Counted from the first letter of the stretch, positions 1-8,122 are shown. The stretch: 22,012 bases of DNA from Actinomycetota bacterium (GCA_947447095.1 CANFIL010000005.1:1-22012), one strand, 5' to 3'. Notes: a model not told the origin generated them from the letters alone. Numbers and translations are program-made.

Positions 1-397
1 CCGGCGTTGGGACAACGTGATCAAAAATCAACGGCATGAAACCTGCCGCAGCCATGACTTGTGCTGTGTCTTGTGCAAAGACATCACTATTAAACCGACC
101 GTCATATCCGATGACGACAGTTTTACCCCGCAAACCTTGCCCTACTAAATATTCCGCTAATCCTGCAGCAGCCTGAATGACAACAACCCGGTTCATTCGA
201 TTCGGGCCGCCACCAAGTTTGCCGCGCAGTCCTGCTGTGCCAAATTCCAATGGTGCGCGAAATGCGTCGGCCAGTTCGAGCTGTGCGGCGTCATCTGTGC
301 GAGCAAGCAATTCGGACAATTCGACACGCGTCGCTTCGTCCGGATCTTGTTCGATCCAGGCTTCAACTTGTGCCATCAGTTCCGTTGTCATGCTCAT
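1..397 (-). CDS. pmmB: Phosphomannomutase/phosphoglucomutase, N-terminal part (cut by window edge)
   Basis: Read on the minus strand from ATG at 397 (a second in-frame ATG at 391 is possible), the frame stays open to base 1, giving about 132 residues. Residues 52-59 read FGTAGLRG, followed by a GGGPNRMN stretch; this is the N-terminal signature of the actinobacterial alpha-D-phosphohexomutase family, which interconverts hexose-1- and hexose-6-phosphates. The visible part ends near HVVPTP, before the catalytic phosphoserine loop, so substrate preference cannot be judged. In this phylum such enzymes supply mannose-1-phosphate or glucose-1-phosphate for envelope glycolipids and glycogen. It is divergent from the secreted protein gene starting at 501. 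No strong ribosome binding site is visible at either start. The family call is firm; the choice of manB/pmmB over pgm is inference. Confidence 0.85.
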   Translation of the reverse strand, partial: MSMTTELMAQVEAWIEQDPDEATRVELSELLARTDDAAQLELADAFRAPLEFGTAGLRGKLGGGPNRMNRVVVIQAAAGLAEYLVGQGLRGKTVVIGYDGRFNSDVFAQDTAQVMAAAGFMPLIFDHVVPTP

Positions 398-441
398 AGT
401 TCAATCATGGCGTGTCATTGACCATTCACCGACTAACACCC

Positions 442-470
442 TTGGGAAATCGGCTTTCGCGCGTTACGCT
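442..470 (+). promoter_or_regulatory. Candidate housekeeping sigma promoter for the secreted repeat protein
   Basis: TTGGGA at 442-447 and TACGCT at 465-470 are separated by 17 bases, a good match to the actinobacterial primary sigma pattern (TTGNNN, 17 nt, TANNNT). Transcription would begin near 477, leaving a leader of about 24 bases before the ATG at 501. It lies in the divergent gap with the phosphohexomutase gene. Confidence 0.45.
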
Positions 471-500
471 GAATGCACATCGCAATCATCTGGGGATGAA

Positions 501-1829
501 ATGACAACAACAAAGAGTCGCCGCAAGTTTTCTGTCAGTTTTTCTGTACTGACTTTTTTGTCCGCACTCCTGATCGGCGTAGGTCTGCCGATTTCGGCTC
601 AAGCTGACTTCAGTCCGTTTACTTTGATTTCCCCTACCAACAATCAACAAGTGAAGCTCGGGTCAACAAACAACTGGTACCTGCCAATTCGTGTACAAGG
701 TGCTGGGCCGGGAAGTGACGGAAACCGCTTTACTGCATATTTTTACGACACGACGGGCGACGTAGCTGCATCGGTTTCGTGGGACATTACGCCACAATCC
801 CGCATCGATACTCCAGTTGACTGGACCTTCAAGCTTGGAATCTCCAACTTGAAGTACGTAGAAAATCCTATTTCCGCAGCCATCTATGTGCGTCGTGACG
901 CTAAGTACCTCGCACATTTATCTGCAACGAAAGCTCCCTTTAAAACCGGGACCTTAAAGCCTGGGACATACTCACTCCAACTTTTCGTCACTAACCTCAC
1001 AAATAATGGACAACCAACTCCGATTGGCGATATTTCAGGTCTGACGATTGGCGCTCCAACAGGAGTGAAGTGTGCTCCAGGTTCGTACTCAAAGACAGGA
1101 ACCTGGACATCAAGAACCCCATGCACGTTAGCAGCACCAGGTTATGTCGTGAGTGCAGCTGGATCGAAGAAACAGGTCGCAACGCCAGCGGGTTCATACA
1201 CTCCTTCGTCTGGTGCCGCATACAACTTCAAATGTAGGGAAGGTTCATTTCAAGGATCTGCAGGCAAGGCATCATGTTCACTAGCATCTCGTGGATACTT
1301 TGTTTCAAATTCTGGCGCTACGAAGCAAGTGAAGTGCGCTGTTGGAAAATATGCTGATCAAACCGGAAGCTTCAACTGCAACATCGCAAGTCCTGGAACC
1401 TATGTTCCCGCTGAAGGTGGGGTTGCTGCGCTTCAATGTGCTCTTGGTCGCTATCAACCGCTATCAGGGAAAGGCTTTTGCACACCAGCTCCGACCGGAT
1501 CCTTCGTAGGCATTCGAGGAGCCACCTGGGCCGTCCTATGCGAACCCGGATTTTATCAAAATTTAACCGGTGCTTCGAGTTGCAAGCAAGCTACGCGCGG
1601 GCACTTTGCTTACGGCTCACCTAATACGTTGGGCTTTGGCGCAACAGATCAAGCAGAATGCTTCTATGGCACGTTTTCGTCAAATGCTGGGGCATTTGAA
1701 TGCGCGTATGCGCCACTTGGCTATTACGTCGCGACTATTGGTGCATCCGTAGCGACGCAATGTCCTGTTGGCACAACTACCCAAATCCTTGGCGCGTATC
1801 GCCTAGAAGATTGCGTACCAAACGACTAA
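501..1829 (+). CDS. Secreted protein with tandem 34-residue two-cysteine repeats
   Basis: ATG at 501, preceded by a GGGGA element at 492-496, gives 442 residues. The frame is open further upstream, but residues 1-35 from this ATG form a classic signal peptide: basic start (KSRRK), hydrophobic core at about 12-31, cleavage probably after AQA at 35. Residues 36-190 are a cysteine-free domain rich in Asn, Thr and Gly that I cannot assign. Residues 191-438 carry 14 cysteines in regular pairs, each unit resembling the eukaryotic Ephrin-receptor-like/GCC2-GCC3 cysteine-rich repeat (C-x13-C, then a PGxYV-like turn). There is no sorting motif or C-terminal membrane helix, so it is probably released or held non-covalently. 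It is convergent with the next gene, 16 bases apart. An adhesion or surface role is a guess; no enzyme motif is seen. Confidence 0.8.
   Translation: MTTTKSRRKFSVSFSVLTFLSALLIGVGLPISAQADFSPFTLISPTNNQQVKLGSTNNWYLPIRVQGAGPGSDGNRFTAYFYDTTGDVAASVSWDITPQSRIDTPVDWTFKLGISNLKYVENPISAAIYVRRDAKYLAHLSATKAPFKTGTLKPGTYSLQLFVTNLTNNGQPTPIGDISGLTIGAPTGVKCAPGSYSKTGTWTSRTPCTLAAPGYVVSAAGSKKQVATPAGSYTPSSGAAYNFKCREGSFQGSAGKASCSLASRGYFVSNSGATKQVKCAVGKYADQTGSFNCNIASPGTYVPAEGGVAALQCALGRYQPLSGKGFCTPAPTGSFVGIRGATWAVLCEPGFYQNLTGASSCKQATRGHFAYGSPNTLGFGATDQAECFYGTFSSNAGAFECAYAPLGYYVATIGASVATQCPVGTTTQILGAYRLEDCVPND
1071..1814 (+). repeat. Coding repeat: 34-residue Cys-pair units
   Basis: Counting from the ATG at 501, cysteines are at residues 191, 208, 245, 259, 279, 293, 313, 327, 347, 361, 387, 401, 421 and 438. 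The core spacing alternates 14 and 20, a period of 34 residues (102 bases). One unit carries a 6-residue insertion (361 to 387) and the end units are looser (17 between partners). Sequence between cysteines is strongly diverged, so these are old protein-level repeats rather than recent DNA duplications. Confidence 0.85.
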
Positions 1830-1845
1830 GTCTTGGATTGAAATT

Positions 1846-2511
1846 CTAAGTTTCCCAATTCCACTTACCGGTAACTTCGTGCTCACGGTTTAGTTCTTTG
1901 ACGAGCCATAAAACAAAGAAGCTTGTGCATGCTGCCCATAAGCACCACAGCGACGCAAGCCCTTCTTGAAGTCGCACGTAGAGAATGCCAACGAATAGAA
2001 CATTCACAATTCCCCACATGCGCAATGGTCGGTATTCGGAAATTAACATGACAATGCAGGTGGCCAATCCATAAAGGATGCTAGAGATTGCCAACGTACT
2101 TGTCACTCGTACATCGAGATAATTGTGGCAAGCCTTAACGTCACTGTTCCCATTAAGAATGTTGATCGCGTAATCAATTCCTGTGACAAGTCCCGCGGCA
2201 AGGAGAAGCTGCAGCACTCGGCGCCGCTTTTTGCTCGCAGTAATTGTTAGGACGCTCACTGGAACCAAGATCGGTAAAACGATGAATGCGATGACTAGAT
2301 AAATGCCAGTAGCAAAATCACCAAGTTGTTGGGAAATTCGCCCTTGACTTGCGAGCCACATCATGGCGGACGCAAAGGAATGCACCGAGAACAAAGCAGG
2401 AATGCTGGCAATTGGTGCTAGTTGTCGGACGTGAGTTTCACGAATCGTTTGAATTGCGATGAGTCCAATTGCAGTGCCGGCTACGAGATCAACTTCGGGC
2501 GACAGACACAT
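1846..2511 (-). CDS. DUF6629-type integral membrane protein
   Basis: 221 residues starting MCLSPEVDLVAG. This opening closely resembles the MC(F/W)SAxxDLVAG start of the DUF6629 family as I remember it, and the cysteine at position 2 supports ATG 2511 as the start. Roughly six to seven hydrophobic segments are visible, including 65-88 (IYLVIAFIVLPILVPVSVL) and segments near 103-117, 138-157, 165-178 and 185-202. A basic KKRRR cluster near residue 93 is probably a cytoplasmic loop. Function is unknown. The gene lies downstream of the tRNA-Leu on the same strand, 150 bases away, with no clear promoter or terminator seen in that gap. Membrane location is firm; the family assignment is from recall of the N-terminal signature. 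Confidence 0.7.
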   Translation of the reverse strand: MCLSPEVDLVAGTAIGLIAIQTIRETHVRQLAPIASIPALFSVHSFASAMMWLASQGRISQQLGDFATGIYLVIAFIVLPILVPVSVLTITASKKRRRVLQLLLAAGLVTGIDYAINILNGNSDVKACHNYLDVRVTSTLAISSILYGLATCIVMLISEYRPLRMWGIVNVLFVGILYVRLQEGLASLWCLWAACTSFFVLWLVKELNREHEVTGKWNWET

Positions 2512-2661
2512 GATGATCTTTTCTCAACGCAATAAGGAATTCGGGTTCCGTGGACACGTTCATGCTACCTGCAGACGATTGCTGTCGATTGACATCGTGG
2601 GATGCAATGGCGAGATGTCAGAAAACAAGATGTGGCGATAGATCGCGCTATTTCCGAGAAG

Positions 2662-2748
2662 TGGTGCGCGAGAGGGGACTTGAACCCCTACACCCGTGAG
2701 GGCACTGGCACCTGAAGCCAGCGCGTCTGCCAATTCCGCCACTCGCGC
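2662..2748 (-). tRNA. tRNA-Leu (anticodon CAG)
   Basis: On the minus strand the acceptor arms GCGCGAG (2742-2748) and CTCGCGC (2666-2672) pair perfectly, followed by discriminator A and an encoded CCA (2662-2664). The D-arm begins TGGCGGAATTGGCAGACG, typical of leucine tRNA. The anticodon stem CTGGC/GCCAG encloses the loop TTCAGGT, giving anticodon CAG (2712-2714), which reads CUG. A long variable arm (TGCCC TCAC GGGTG) marks a class II tRNA, and the T-arm is AGGGG-TTCAAGT-CCCCT. All parts are consistent with a functional gene. Confidence 0.97.
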
Positions 2749-2758
2749 GTACGGATGA

Positions 2759-2787
2759 ACGTTACCACCGCGGTTGAAGCGGCTCAA
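2759..2787 (-). promoter_or_regulatory. Candidate promoter of the tRNA-Leu gene
   Basis: On the minus strand TTGAGC (2782-2787) and TAACGT (2759-2764) are spaced by exactly 17 bases. The -10 ends 10 bases before the tRNA 5' end at 2748, so the primary transcript would start a few bases ahead of the mature tRNA, the usual arrangement for a tRNA gene. Confidence 0.6.
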
Positions 2788-2877
2788 AACCGCTTATTTT
2801 CGCCTCCGATCAGGCATCCAAGAACGCAAGTAACATTGATGTTGTAGGTATTTGCACGATTTCTAGGAGGAGAAGCT

Positions 2878-3591
2878 GTGGGTCTGTTGAACAATCTGGA
2901 GCAACGCCTCGACAAGATCGTCAATGGTTCGTTCTCCAAGGCTTTCAAGTCTGATGTCGAACCAGTTGAGTTGGCCGCTGGCCTCCAACAAGAACTCGAT
3001 ATGCGCGCCATTGCCTCAGAGGGCGGTCATTTGGTGCCTAACATCTTTGTCATCGAACTCGGCCCGGCTGATCACGCACGCTTGGCTCCGTACTTTGGCA
3101 ACATGGCCAATGAACTTGCAACAGTTGTCAACACTTATGCCACAGACCAGCGCTACACGTTGTCCGGCTGGCCCAGTGTCTCATTTGCAGCAGATGAAGC
3201 TCTTGAAACCGGAGTTTTCCGGATCCGAAGCACATCTGGACGCGCTTCTACAGCCGCGCCGATGGTGAATCCAAATCTGACAACTCAAGTACCTGTCGTA
3301 GTTATGCAGTCGTCATCAACACCAAAACTTGTTGCAATTAATGGTCATGAGTATTCGCTGACAAAATCAGTGACAACTCTTGGGCGCGGCGAGACCGCTG
3401 ACATCAAAATTGATGACGCTGGCGTAAGCCGCACACATTGCAGCATCGTGTTGGGAAGCACTGTAATCCTTCGCGACAATGGATCAACAAACGGAACAAT
3501 CGTTGATGGCGTGCGTGCCACTGAATCAGAATTGCACGAAGGATCAATCATCAAGCTTGGCGCGACAACTCTGACATACAAGAGTCATTAA
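2878..3591 (+). CDS. fhaA: FHA-domain protein FhaA (DUF3662 plus FHA), short form
   Basis: GTG start at 2878 with a strong AGGAGG at 2865-2870, seven bases upstream; 237 residues. The first 115 or so residues (MGLLNNLEQRLDKIVNG onward) match the DUF3662 domain of actinobacterial FhaA. A short linker follows, then a C-terminal FHA domain at about 155-235 with the phosphothreonine-binding signatures GRGE, SRTHC and NGSTNGT. The M. tuberculosis homologue (Rv0020c) is about twice as long because of a long disordered linker; here that linker is nearly absent. In the family, FhaA binds phosphorylated partners such as the MviN lipid II flippase pseudokinase and is a PknB substrate. First gene of the envelope kinase operon; fhaB follows after 2 bases. 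Confidence 0.93.
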   Translation: MGLLNNLEQRLDKIVNGSFSKAFKSDVEPVELAAGLQQELDMRAIASEGGHLVPNIFVIELGPADHARLAPYFGNMANELATVVNTYATDQRYTLSGWPSVSFAADEALETGVFRIRSTSGRASTAAPMVNPNLTTQVPVVVMQSSSTPKLVAINGHEYSLTKSVTTLGRGETADIKIDDAGVSRTHCSIVLGSTVILRDNGSTNGTIVDGVRATESELHEGSIIKLGATTLTYKSH

Positions 3592-3593
3592 TC

Positions 3594-4064
3594 ATGTCCG
3601 ATCTGTTGTTAAGTGTTCTTCGCATTGCATTTCTCATCACGTTGTGGTGGTTTGTCTTTACGGTCATCTCAGTAATTCGACGAGACCTCCAAGCGCCACG
3701 CGATGCTAAGCCACTGACTCCAGCTCGATCGTCAAACGGACCAAGCCCACGACCATCACTGCGATCTCGTAAAGGGACGACCAAACTGGTCATCACACAA
3801 GGCGTTCTCGAAGGCACCGTGATTCCCCTTGGCACATCTCCCATCACCATTGGTCGCGCATCAGATGCAACTGTTGTACTTGAGGACGACTTCGTCAGCA
3901 CACAGCATGCGCGACTCACCCCAAATGGAACCCATTGGATCGTGGAAGACGCAGGATCCACAAATGGAACATGGATTAACAATGCTCGCGTAACTTCACC
4001 CACTGTGTTGCAGCAAGGCGAGGTTTTGCGCATTGGCCGAACGAGTTTGGAACTTCGTTCATGA
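3594..4064 (+). CDS. fhaB: FHA-domain membrane-anchored protein FhaB
   Basis: 156 residues from ATG 3594. An N-terminal membrane helix (about residues 3-28, LLLSVLRIAFLITLWWFVF) is followed by a basic stretch (VIRRDL) and a proline/serine-rich linker. A C-terminal FHA domain occupies about 62-154 with TIGRASDA, STQHARL and GSTNGTWI, the residues that contact phosphothreonine. The architecture and size match FhaB (FipA, Rv0019c) of mycobacteria, an adaptor in division and elongation downstream of the Ser/Thr kinases. The stop overlaps the pstP start by four bases (ATGA), indicating translational coupling. Confidence 0.93.
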   Translation: MSDLLLSVLRIAFLITLWWFVFTVISVIRRDLQAPRDAKPLTPARSSNGPSPRPSLRSRKGTTKLVITQGVLEGTVIPLGTSPITIGRASDATVVLEDDFVSTQHARLTPNGTHWIVEDAGSTNGTWINNARVTSPTVLQQGEVLRIGRTSLELRS

Positions 4065-5257
4065 CGTCGCTATCTCTACGCTTTTCCTCGCGTAGTGAGA
4101 TCGGTGTTGTTCGGAGAAACAACGAAGATTCGGGCTTTGCCTCTAACAACTTGCTTGTTGTTGCAGACGGCATGGGCGGTCACGAAGCTGGCGAACTCGC
4201 TAGTGCCGCAACAGTTGCTGCCATCGTTAATGCTGTTCAAGAGTCTGAAAACGTTGAAGCTGTTCTTGAACTTCTGGAAAATGCTGTTGTTACTTCTGGC
4301 GAATACATCGCAGATGTCGTTGCAGCCAATCGAGAATACGCAGGCATGGGAACCACATTGACCGCGCTTGCACTGCGTGAGGATCGCATTGCCATTGCAC
4401 ATGTCGGCGACAGTCGTGCCTATCTATTGCGTGATGGTGAATTGCAGCAACTCACAAAAGATCACACTTTTGTCCAGACACTCGTGGACTCTGGTGAGAT
4501 CACGCAGGAACAGGCTGCCATTCATCCGCGACGCAATTTGATGATGCGTGCGATTGATGGGATTCATGCGGTAGCCGTTGACCTTCAGGTTCGCGAAGCT
4601 CGGATTGGTGATCGTTACATGTTGTGTAGCGATGGAGTGTGCGGAGTTATCAACGAGCACGCAATTTTGAATTTGTTGCGCAACACTGACCCCACAATGG
4701 CTGTTACAGCAATCATTGATGCAGTCATTGATGCCGGTGCTCCAGACAACATCACGGTCGTTGTCGCAGATGTTATGGATGCACCTGCTGCAACTGATCC
4801 GGTAGTCATAGGTGCGGCTGCCGATGAAAATAACCATGCTCGTTTGCCTGGAATCGAATTTCCTGAAGAAGCTCAGCTAGTAGCTTCCGAAGTCCCCATG
4901 TATTTTTCGCGTGAGCGACACTGGCTACGAACCTCGTTCATCACGTTGGCAGTTGTCGCTGTTGGTCTTTTTAGCGCGGGCCTTTGGCTTTCACGTCAGT
5001 GGTACGTCGGAGCAATTCCACAAACTGGATACGTCGGCATTTATCAAGGTGTGCCCGTTGGTGGCTTGAATCGATTGATCGAGCCGAGCATGATCCAGGT
5101 TGCACAGTTGCCTGAATTTGAACGGGCACAAGTAGAAGCAACCGTCAATGCCTCTACTCACGGTGACGCGCAGGCAACACTAGATCGACTTAACGCCCGA
5201 GCTACTGCATGTCTTGCTGATCCGACAATCCCTGGATGCCCGGTGGCCACCCCGTGA
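4061..5257 (+). CDS. pstP: PP2C-family Ser/Thr protein phosphatase PstP
   Basis: 398 residues. The PP2C catalytic domain spans about residues 5-238, with metal-binding motifs DGMGGHEAG (D36, G37), AHVGDSRAYLL, SDGVCG (D191) and DNITVVVADV (D229). One transmembrane helix lies near 290-310 (FITLAVVAVGLFSAGLWL), followed by an extracellular tail of about 85 residues ending CPVATP. This is the organisation of mycobacterial PstP (Rv0018c), which dephosphorylates PknB and its cell-wall targets. Starts within the fhaB stop and ends overlapping the rodA start (GTGA), so it sits in a tightly coupled operon. As the only phosphatase here beside a single kinase, it is the likely counterpart of PknB. Confidence 0.95.
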   Translation: MTSLSLRFSSRSEIGVVRRNNEDSGFASNNLLVVADGMGGHEAGELASAATVAAIVNAVQESENVEAVLELLENAVVTSGEYIADVVAANREYAGMGTTLTALALREDRIAIAHVGDSRAYLLRDGELQQLTKDHTFVQTLVDSGEITQEQAAIHPRRNLMMRAIDGIHAVAVDLQVREARIGDRYMLCSDGVCGVINEHAILNLLRNTDPTMAVTAIIDAVIDAGAPDNITVVVADVMDAPAATDPVVIGAAADENNHARLPGIEFPEEAQLVASEVPMYFSRERHWLRTSFITLAVVAVGLFSAGLWLSRQWYVGAIPQTGYVGIYQGVPVGGLNRLIEPSMIQVAQLPEFERAQVEATVNASTHGDAQATLDRLNARATACLADPTIPGCPVATP

Positions 5258-6630
5258 CCGATTTAGCACGTCGCTATCGAGTCTCAACCCGTCGTTCTGC
5301 GGAACTTGCGTTGATTATTGGAGCCTGGTTACTCGGTGTCTTTGCATGGATTCTTGTCGATGGTGCGACAAGTAATTCAAGCCTTGGTGGCTGGACTTCA
5401 TTGATCAGTGCAGGTGTGCTCATGCTTGTCACGCACACAATCATTCGTTGGCAAGCGCCTTACGCCGATCCGATTATCTTTCCCGTAGCTGCGGCCCTCA
5501 ATCTCTTCGGGCTTGCCATGATCCATCGACTTGATGTTTCTGCTGCTCAACGCGCAGCAGCTAACGAAACGGCAGCGCCAACTCCCGATGTCTACCTGCA
5601 AATTATGTGGATGGCTGTTGGCTTGGTGCTACTGATGGTGGTTCTCTTCATAGTTGAAGATCATCGCCAACTTCAGCGCATTACGTGGATCTCCGGTTTA
5701 GTCGGCATCATTTTGTTGTTCCTGCCGCTACTTCCAGGTTTAGGTTCGACTGTCAACGGCGCGCGACTGTGGATTCATATCGGTGGTCTAACTTTTCAGC
5801 CTGGCGAACTTGCCAAAGTCTCTCTCACAATTTTCTTTGCTGGCTTCCTCGTCGTCAGGCGTCACACGCTTGCCCTAGTACAAACCAAAATTCTTGGAGT
5901 TGGTGTCCCGCGCCCGCGTGACATCGGACCGCTTTTGGCCATGTGGCTCTTTGCACTTCTTGTATTAATTTTGGAACGAGACCTAGGAACCTCTTTATTG
6001 TTTTTCGGCGTCTTCATCGTGATGCTGTATGTAGCAACAGGTCGTCGCTCGTGGGTACTTATCGGTTCAGGTTTATTAGTCGTCAGTGGCTTCCTCGCCT
6101 ATAGGGCATTTGGACATGTACAAATCCGTTTTGATGTATGGCTTCATCCGTTTGCAGACGCTAATGGCAATGGCTATCAAATTGTGCAGTCGCTATTCGG
6201 TTTTGCCAATGGCGGACTGTTCGGCACGGGGTGGGGTCAGGGGTATCCCGATCTCGTACCTTTTGCAAAGACAGACTTCATTACTTCAGCACTTGGCGAA
6301 GAGCTTGGACTAACAGGCATCACCGCTTTGCTCTTGCTTTATGTCATTTTGATCGAACGCGGTGCTAGAGCTGCTGTTGCCACTCGTGATCCATTTGGTG
6401 GATTGCTCGCCATCGGTTTAACGACCGTACTTGCGTTACAAACTTTTATCGTCATCGGTGGAGTTACGCGACTCATCCCACTGACTGGTCTGACTACGCC
6501 TTTCTTGTCATACGGCGGCTCTTCATTGGTCGCTAACTACATCATTCTGGGCTTATTGTTACGAATCTCAAATGCTGCACGCCGACCAGAGATCACAATG
6601 AGTACCGAAATGATTGAGGTGAACCAGTGA
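5254..6630 (+). CDS. rodA: RodA/FtsW-type SEDS peptidoglycan glycosyltransferase
   Basis: 458 residues from GTG 5254, chosen because it overlaps the pstP stop as GTGA and has GGTGG (5242-5246) seven bases upstream; an in-frame ATG at 5236 would add six residues. About ten to twelve hydrophobic helices are visible. SEDS signatures include FQPGELAKVSL, ERDLGTSLLFF, GNGYQIVQSLFGFANGG, TDFITSALGEELGLTG and LSYGGSSLVANY near the C-terminus. The protein polymerises lipid II glycan strands in partnership with the class B PBP encoded immediately downstream (pbpA, also overlapping by GTGA). It corresponds to Rv0017c in gene order. Confidence 0.95.
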   Translation: MTDLARRYRVSTRRSAELALIIGAWLLGVFAWILVDGATSNSSLGGWTSLISAGVLMLVTHTIIRWQAPYADPIIFPVAAALNLFGLAMIHRLDVSAAQRAAANETAAPTPDVYLQIMWMAVGLVLLMVVLFIVEDHRQLQRITWISGLVGIILLFLPLLPGLGSTVNGARLWIHIGGLTFQPGELAKVSLTIFFAGFLVVRRHTLALVQTKILGVGVPRPRDIGPLLAMWLFALLVLILERDLGTSLLFFGVFIVMLYVATGRRSWVLIGSGLLVVSGFLAYRAFGHVQIRFDVWLHPFADANGNGYQIVQSLFGFANGGLFGTGWGQGYPDLVPFAKTDFITSALGEELGLTGITALLLLYVILIERGARAAVATRDPFGGLLAIGLTTVLALQTFIVIGGVTRLIPLTGLTTPFLSYGGSSLVANYIILGLLLRISNAARRPEITMSTEMIEVNQ

Positions 6631-8075
6631 ATCGACAAATTAATCGTGTGACTGCTGGTTTGATTTTCTTGATGCTTGCGCTCATCGCAAATCTTTCATT
6701 CGTTCAAGTATTCAAAGCCAAGGACTACCGCAACGCAGCCGGAAATCAGCGCGTACTCCGGGCTGAATATTCGCGGGAACGTGGACCCATGTTGCTCGGC
6801 TCAAAGACGATTGCTGAATCTGTTCCCACCAAGGACACATTGAAGTTTCTGCGCACCTACGCAAACGGTCCTGAATATGCGCCCATTACTGGTTACTACT
6901 CGGTTGTTTATGGCGCGAGTGCACTCGAATTACAAGAGAACGATGTGCTTTCTGGCAATGACAGCCGGTTCTTTGTGGATCGACTCCAGCAATTGATTGC
7001 AGGTCGTAAGCCCAAGGGTGGCGCGATTCGACTTTCAATCAACGCTGCTGCGCAGACTGCGGCATACAAGGCGCTTAATGGTCGAACCGGTGCCGTCGTT
7101 GCACTTGATCCACAAACTGGTGCGATCTTGGCGATGGCAACCTCGCCTTCGTATGATCCGAACACCTTGTCGAGTCATGATCCGCAAACCATTCAACAAA
7201 CATGGGATGTTCTGAACAAAGATACTGACAAGCCAATGTTGGATCGCCCATTGGCGATGACGCTTCCACCAGGTTCAACGTTTAAGTTGGTTACCGCCGC
7301 CGCCGCACTTGAGTCCGGTAACTACACGGCCTCAAGTTCTCTACCCGGACCTGCGCAAATGAAACTGCCCCTCACAGATAGAACTCTTGGAAACTGGACC
7401 GGTTCATCGTGCGGAAAGAACGACAAAGTGACATTGGAAGAAGCCTTAGCTATTTCTTGTAATACAGCTTTCGCCTATCTCGGCATGCAACTTGGTTCGG
7501 ATGCATTGGAAACTCAGGCCAAGAAATTTGGATTCGAATCGTCCTTTGACGTGCCCATGACAGCAGCGACCAGCCACTTCCCTTCACACCTGGACGCTCC
7601 CCAAACTGCCATGAGTGCTATCGGCCAATATGACGTGCGCGCTACCGCGTTGCAGATGGCGATGGTGGCTGCCGGTATTGCGAACGACGGCGTTGTGATG
7701 AAACCGTATTTGGTCTCACAAGTACTTGGACCGGACCTAACAATTCTGCAAAACACAACACCATCAGCATTCAGTCGTGCCATGTCGAGTGAAAACGCCG
7801 CCATCTTGCGCGACATGATGATCAATGTTGTCGCTCACGGAACCGGATCGAACGCACGTATTCCCGGAATCAAAGTGGGTGGCAAAACAGGCACTGCTGA
7901 AAACACTCCTGGGGAATCCGCTCATGCGTGGTTTGTTGGTATTGCTCCTGGAGACAATCCATCAGTTGCAGTAGCTGTCGTACTTGAACACGGTGGCGGA
8001 GCCACTGAGGTTAGCGGAAATGCTTTGGCTGCTCCGATTGCTGCGCGGGTAATGCGCGCAGTGCTCGATAGATAA
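6627..8075 (+). CDS. pbpA: Class B penicillin-binding protein PbpA (D,D-transpeptidase)
   Basis: 482 residues from GTG 6627. A single N-terminal membrane anchor (about 9-28) precedes the dimerisation/pedestal region and the transpeptidase domain. The three active-site motifs are intact: SxxK at S217-K220 (PGSTFK), SxN at S277-C278-N279 (SCN) and KTG at K420-T421-G422 (GGKTGTAE). The size matches mycobacterial PbpA (Rv0016c). It should cross-link the strands made by RodA and is a known type of PknB substrate in mycobacteria. Its start overlaps the rodA stop by four bases. In other actinobacteria pknA follows; here the next gene is pknB after 47 bases. Confidence 0.95.
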   Translation: MNRQINRVTAGLIFLMLALIANLSFVQVFKAKDYRNAAGNQRVLRAEYSRERGPMLLGSKTIAESVPTKDTLKFLRTYANGPEYAPITGYYSVVYGASALELQENDVLSGNDSRFFVDRLQQLIAGRKPKGGAIRLSINAAAQTAAYKALNGRTGAVVALDPQTGAILAMATSPSYDPNTLSSHDPQTIQQTWDVLNKDTDKPMLDRPLAMTLPPGSTFKLVTAAAALESGNYTASSSLPGPAQMKLPLTDRTLGNWTGSSCGKNDKVTLEEALAISCNTAFAYLGMQLGSDALETQAKKFGFESSFDVPMTAATSHFPSHLDAPQTAMSAIGQYDVRATALQMAMVAAGIANDGVVMKPYLVSQVLGPDLTILQNTTPSAFSRAMSSENAAILRDMMINVVAHGTGSNARIPGIKVGGKTGTAENTPGESAHAWFVGIAPGDNPSVAVAVVLEHGGGATEVSGNALAAPIAARVMRAVLDR

Positions 8076-8122
8076 GAGACAATAGAGATGCTGAATTTCG
8101 GCACACATTCAAGGAGAAACTC

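Noticed and set aside
177..500. N-terminal extension of the secreted protein frame back to 177.
   Set aside because: It is antisense to the phosphohexomutase gene over most of its length and lacks a signal peptide at its start, while the ATG at 501 begins a clean signal peptide.
1071..1814. Possible CRISPR-like or recent DNA tandem array suggested by the 102-base periodicity.
   Set aside because: Only the cysteine spacing is periodic; the DNA between units is strongly diverged, so it is a protein repeat.
2459..2641. Small plus-strand open frame of 60 codons between the DUF6629 gene and the tRNA.
   Set aside because: No ribosome binding site, no recognisable product, and it overlaps the start of the DUF6629 gene antisense.
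2770..2800. Hairpin AAGCGG/CCGCTT followed by ATTTT, resembling a terminator on the plus strand.
   Set aside because: No plus-strand gene ends just upstream, and the sequence overlaps the well-spaced minus-strand tRNA promoter.
5236..5253. Upstream ATG for RodA.
   Set aside because: The GTG at 5254 has a better placed GGTGG and repeats the 4-base GTGA overlap used at rodA-pbpA.
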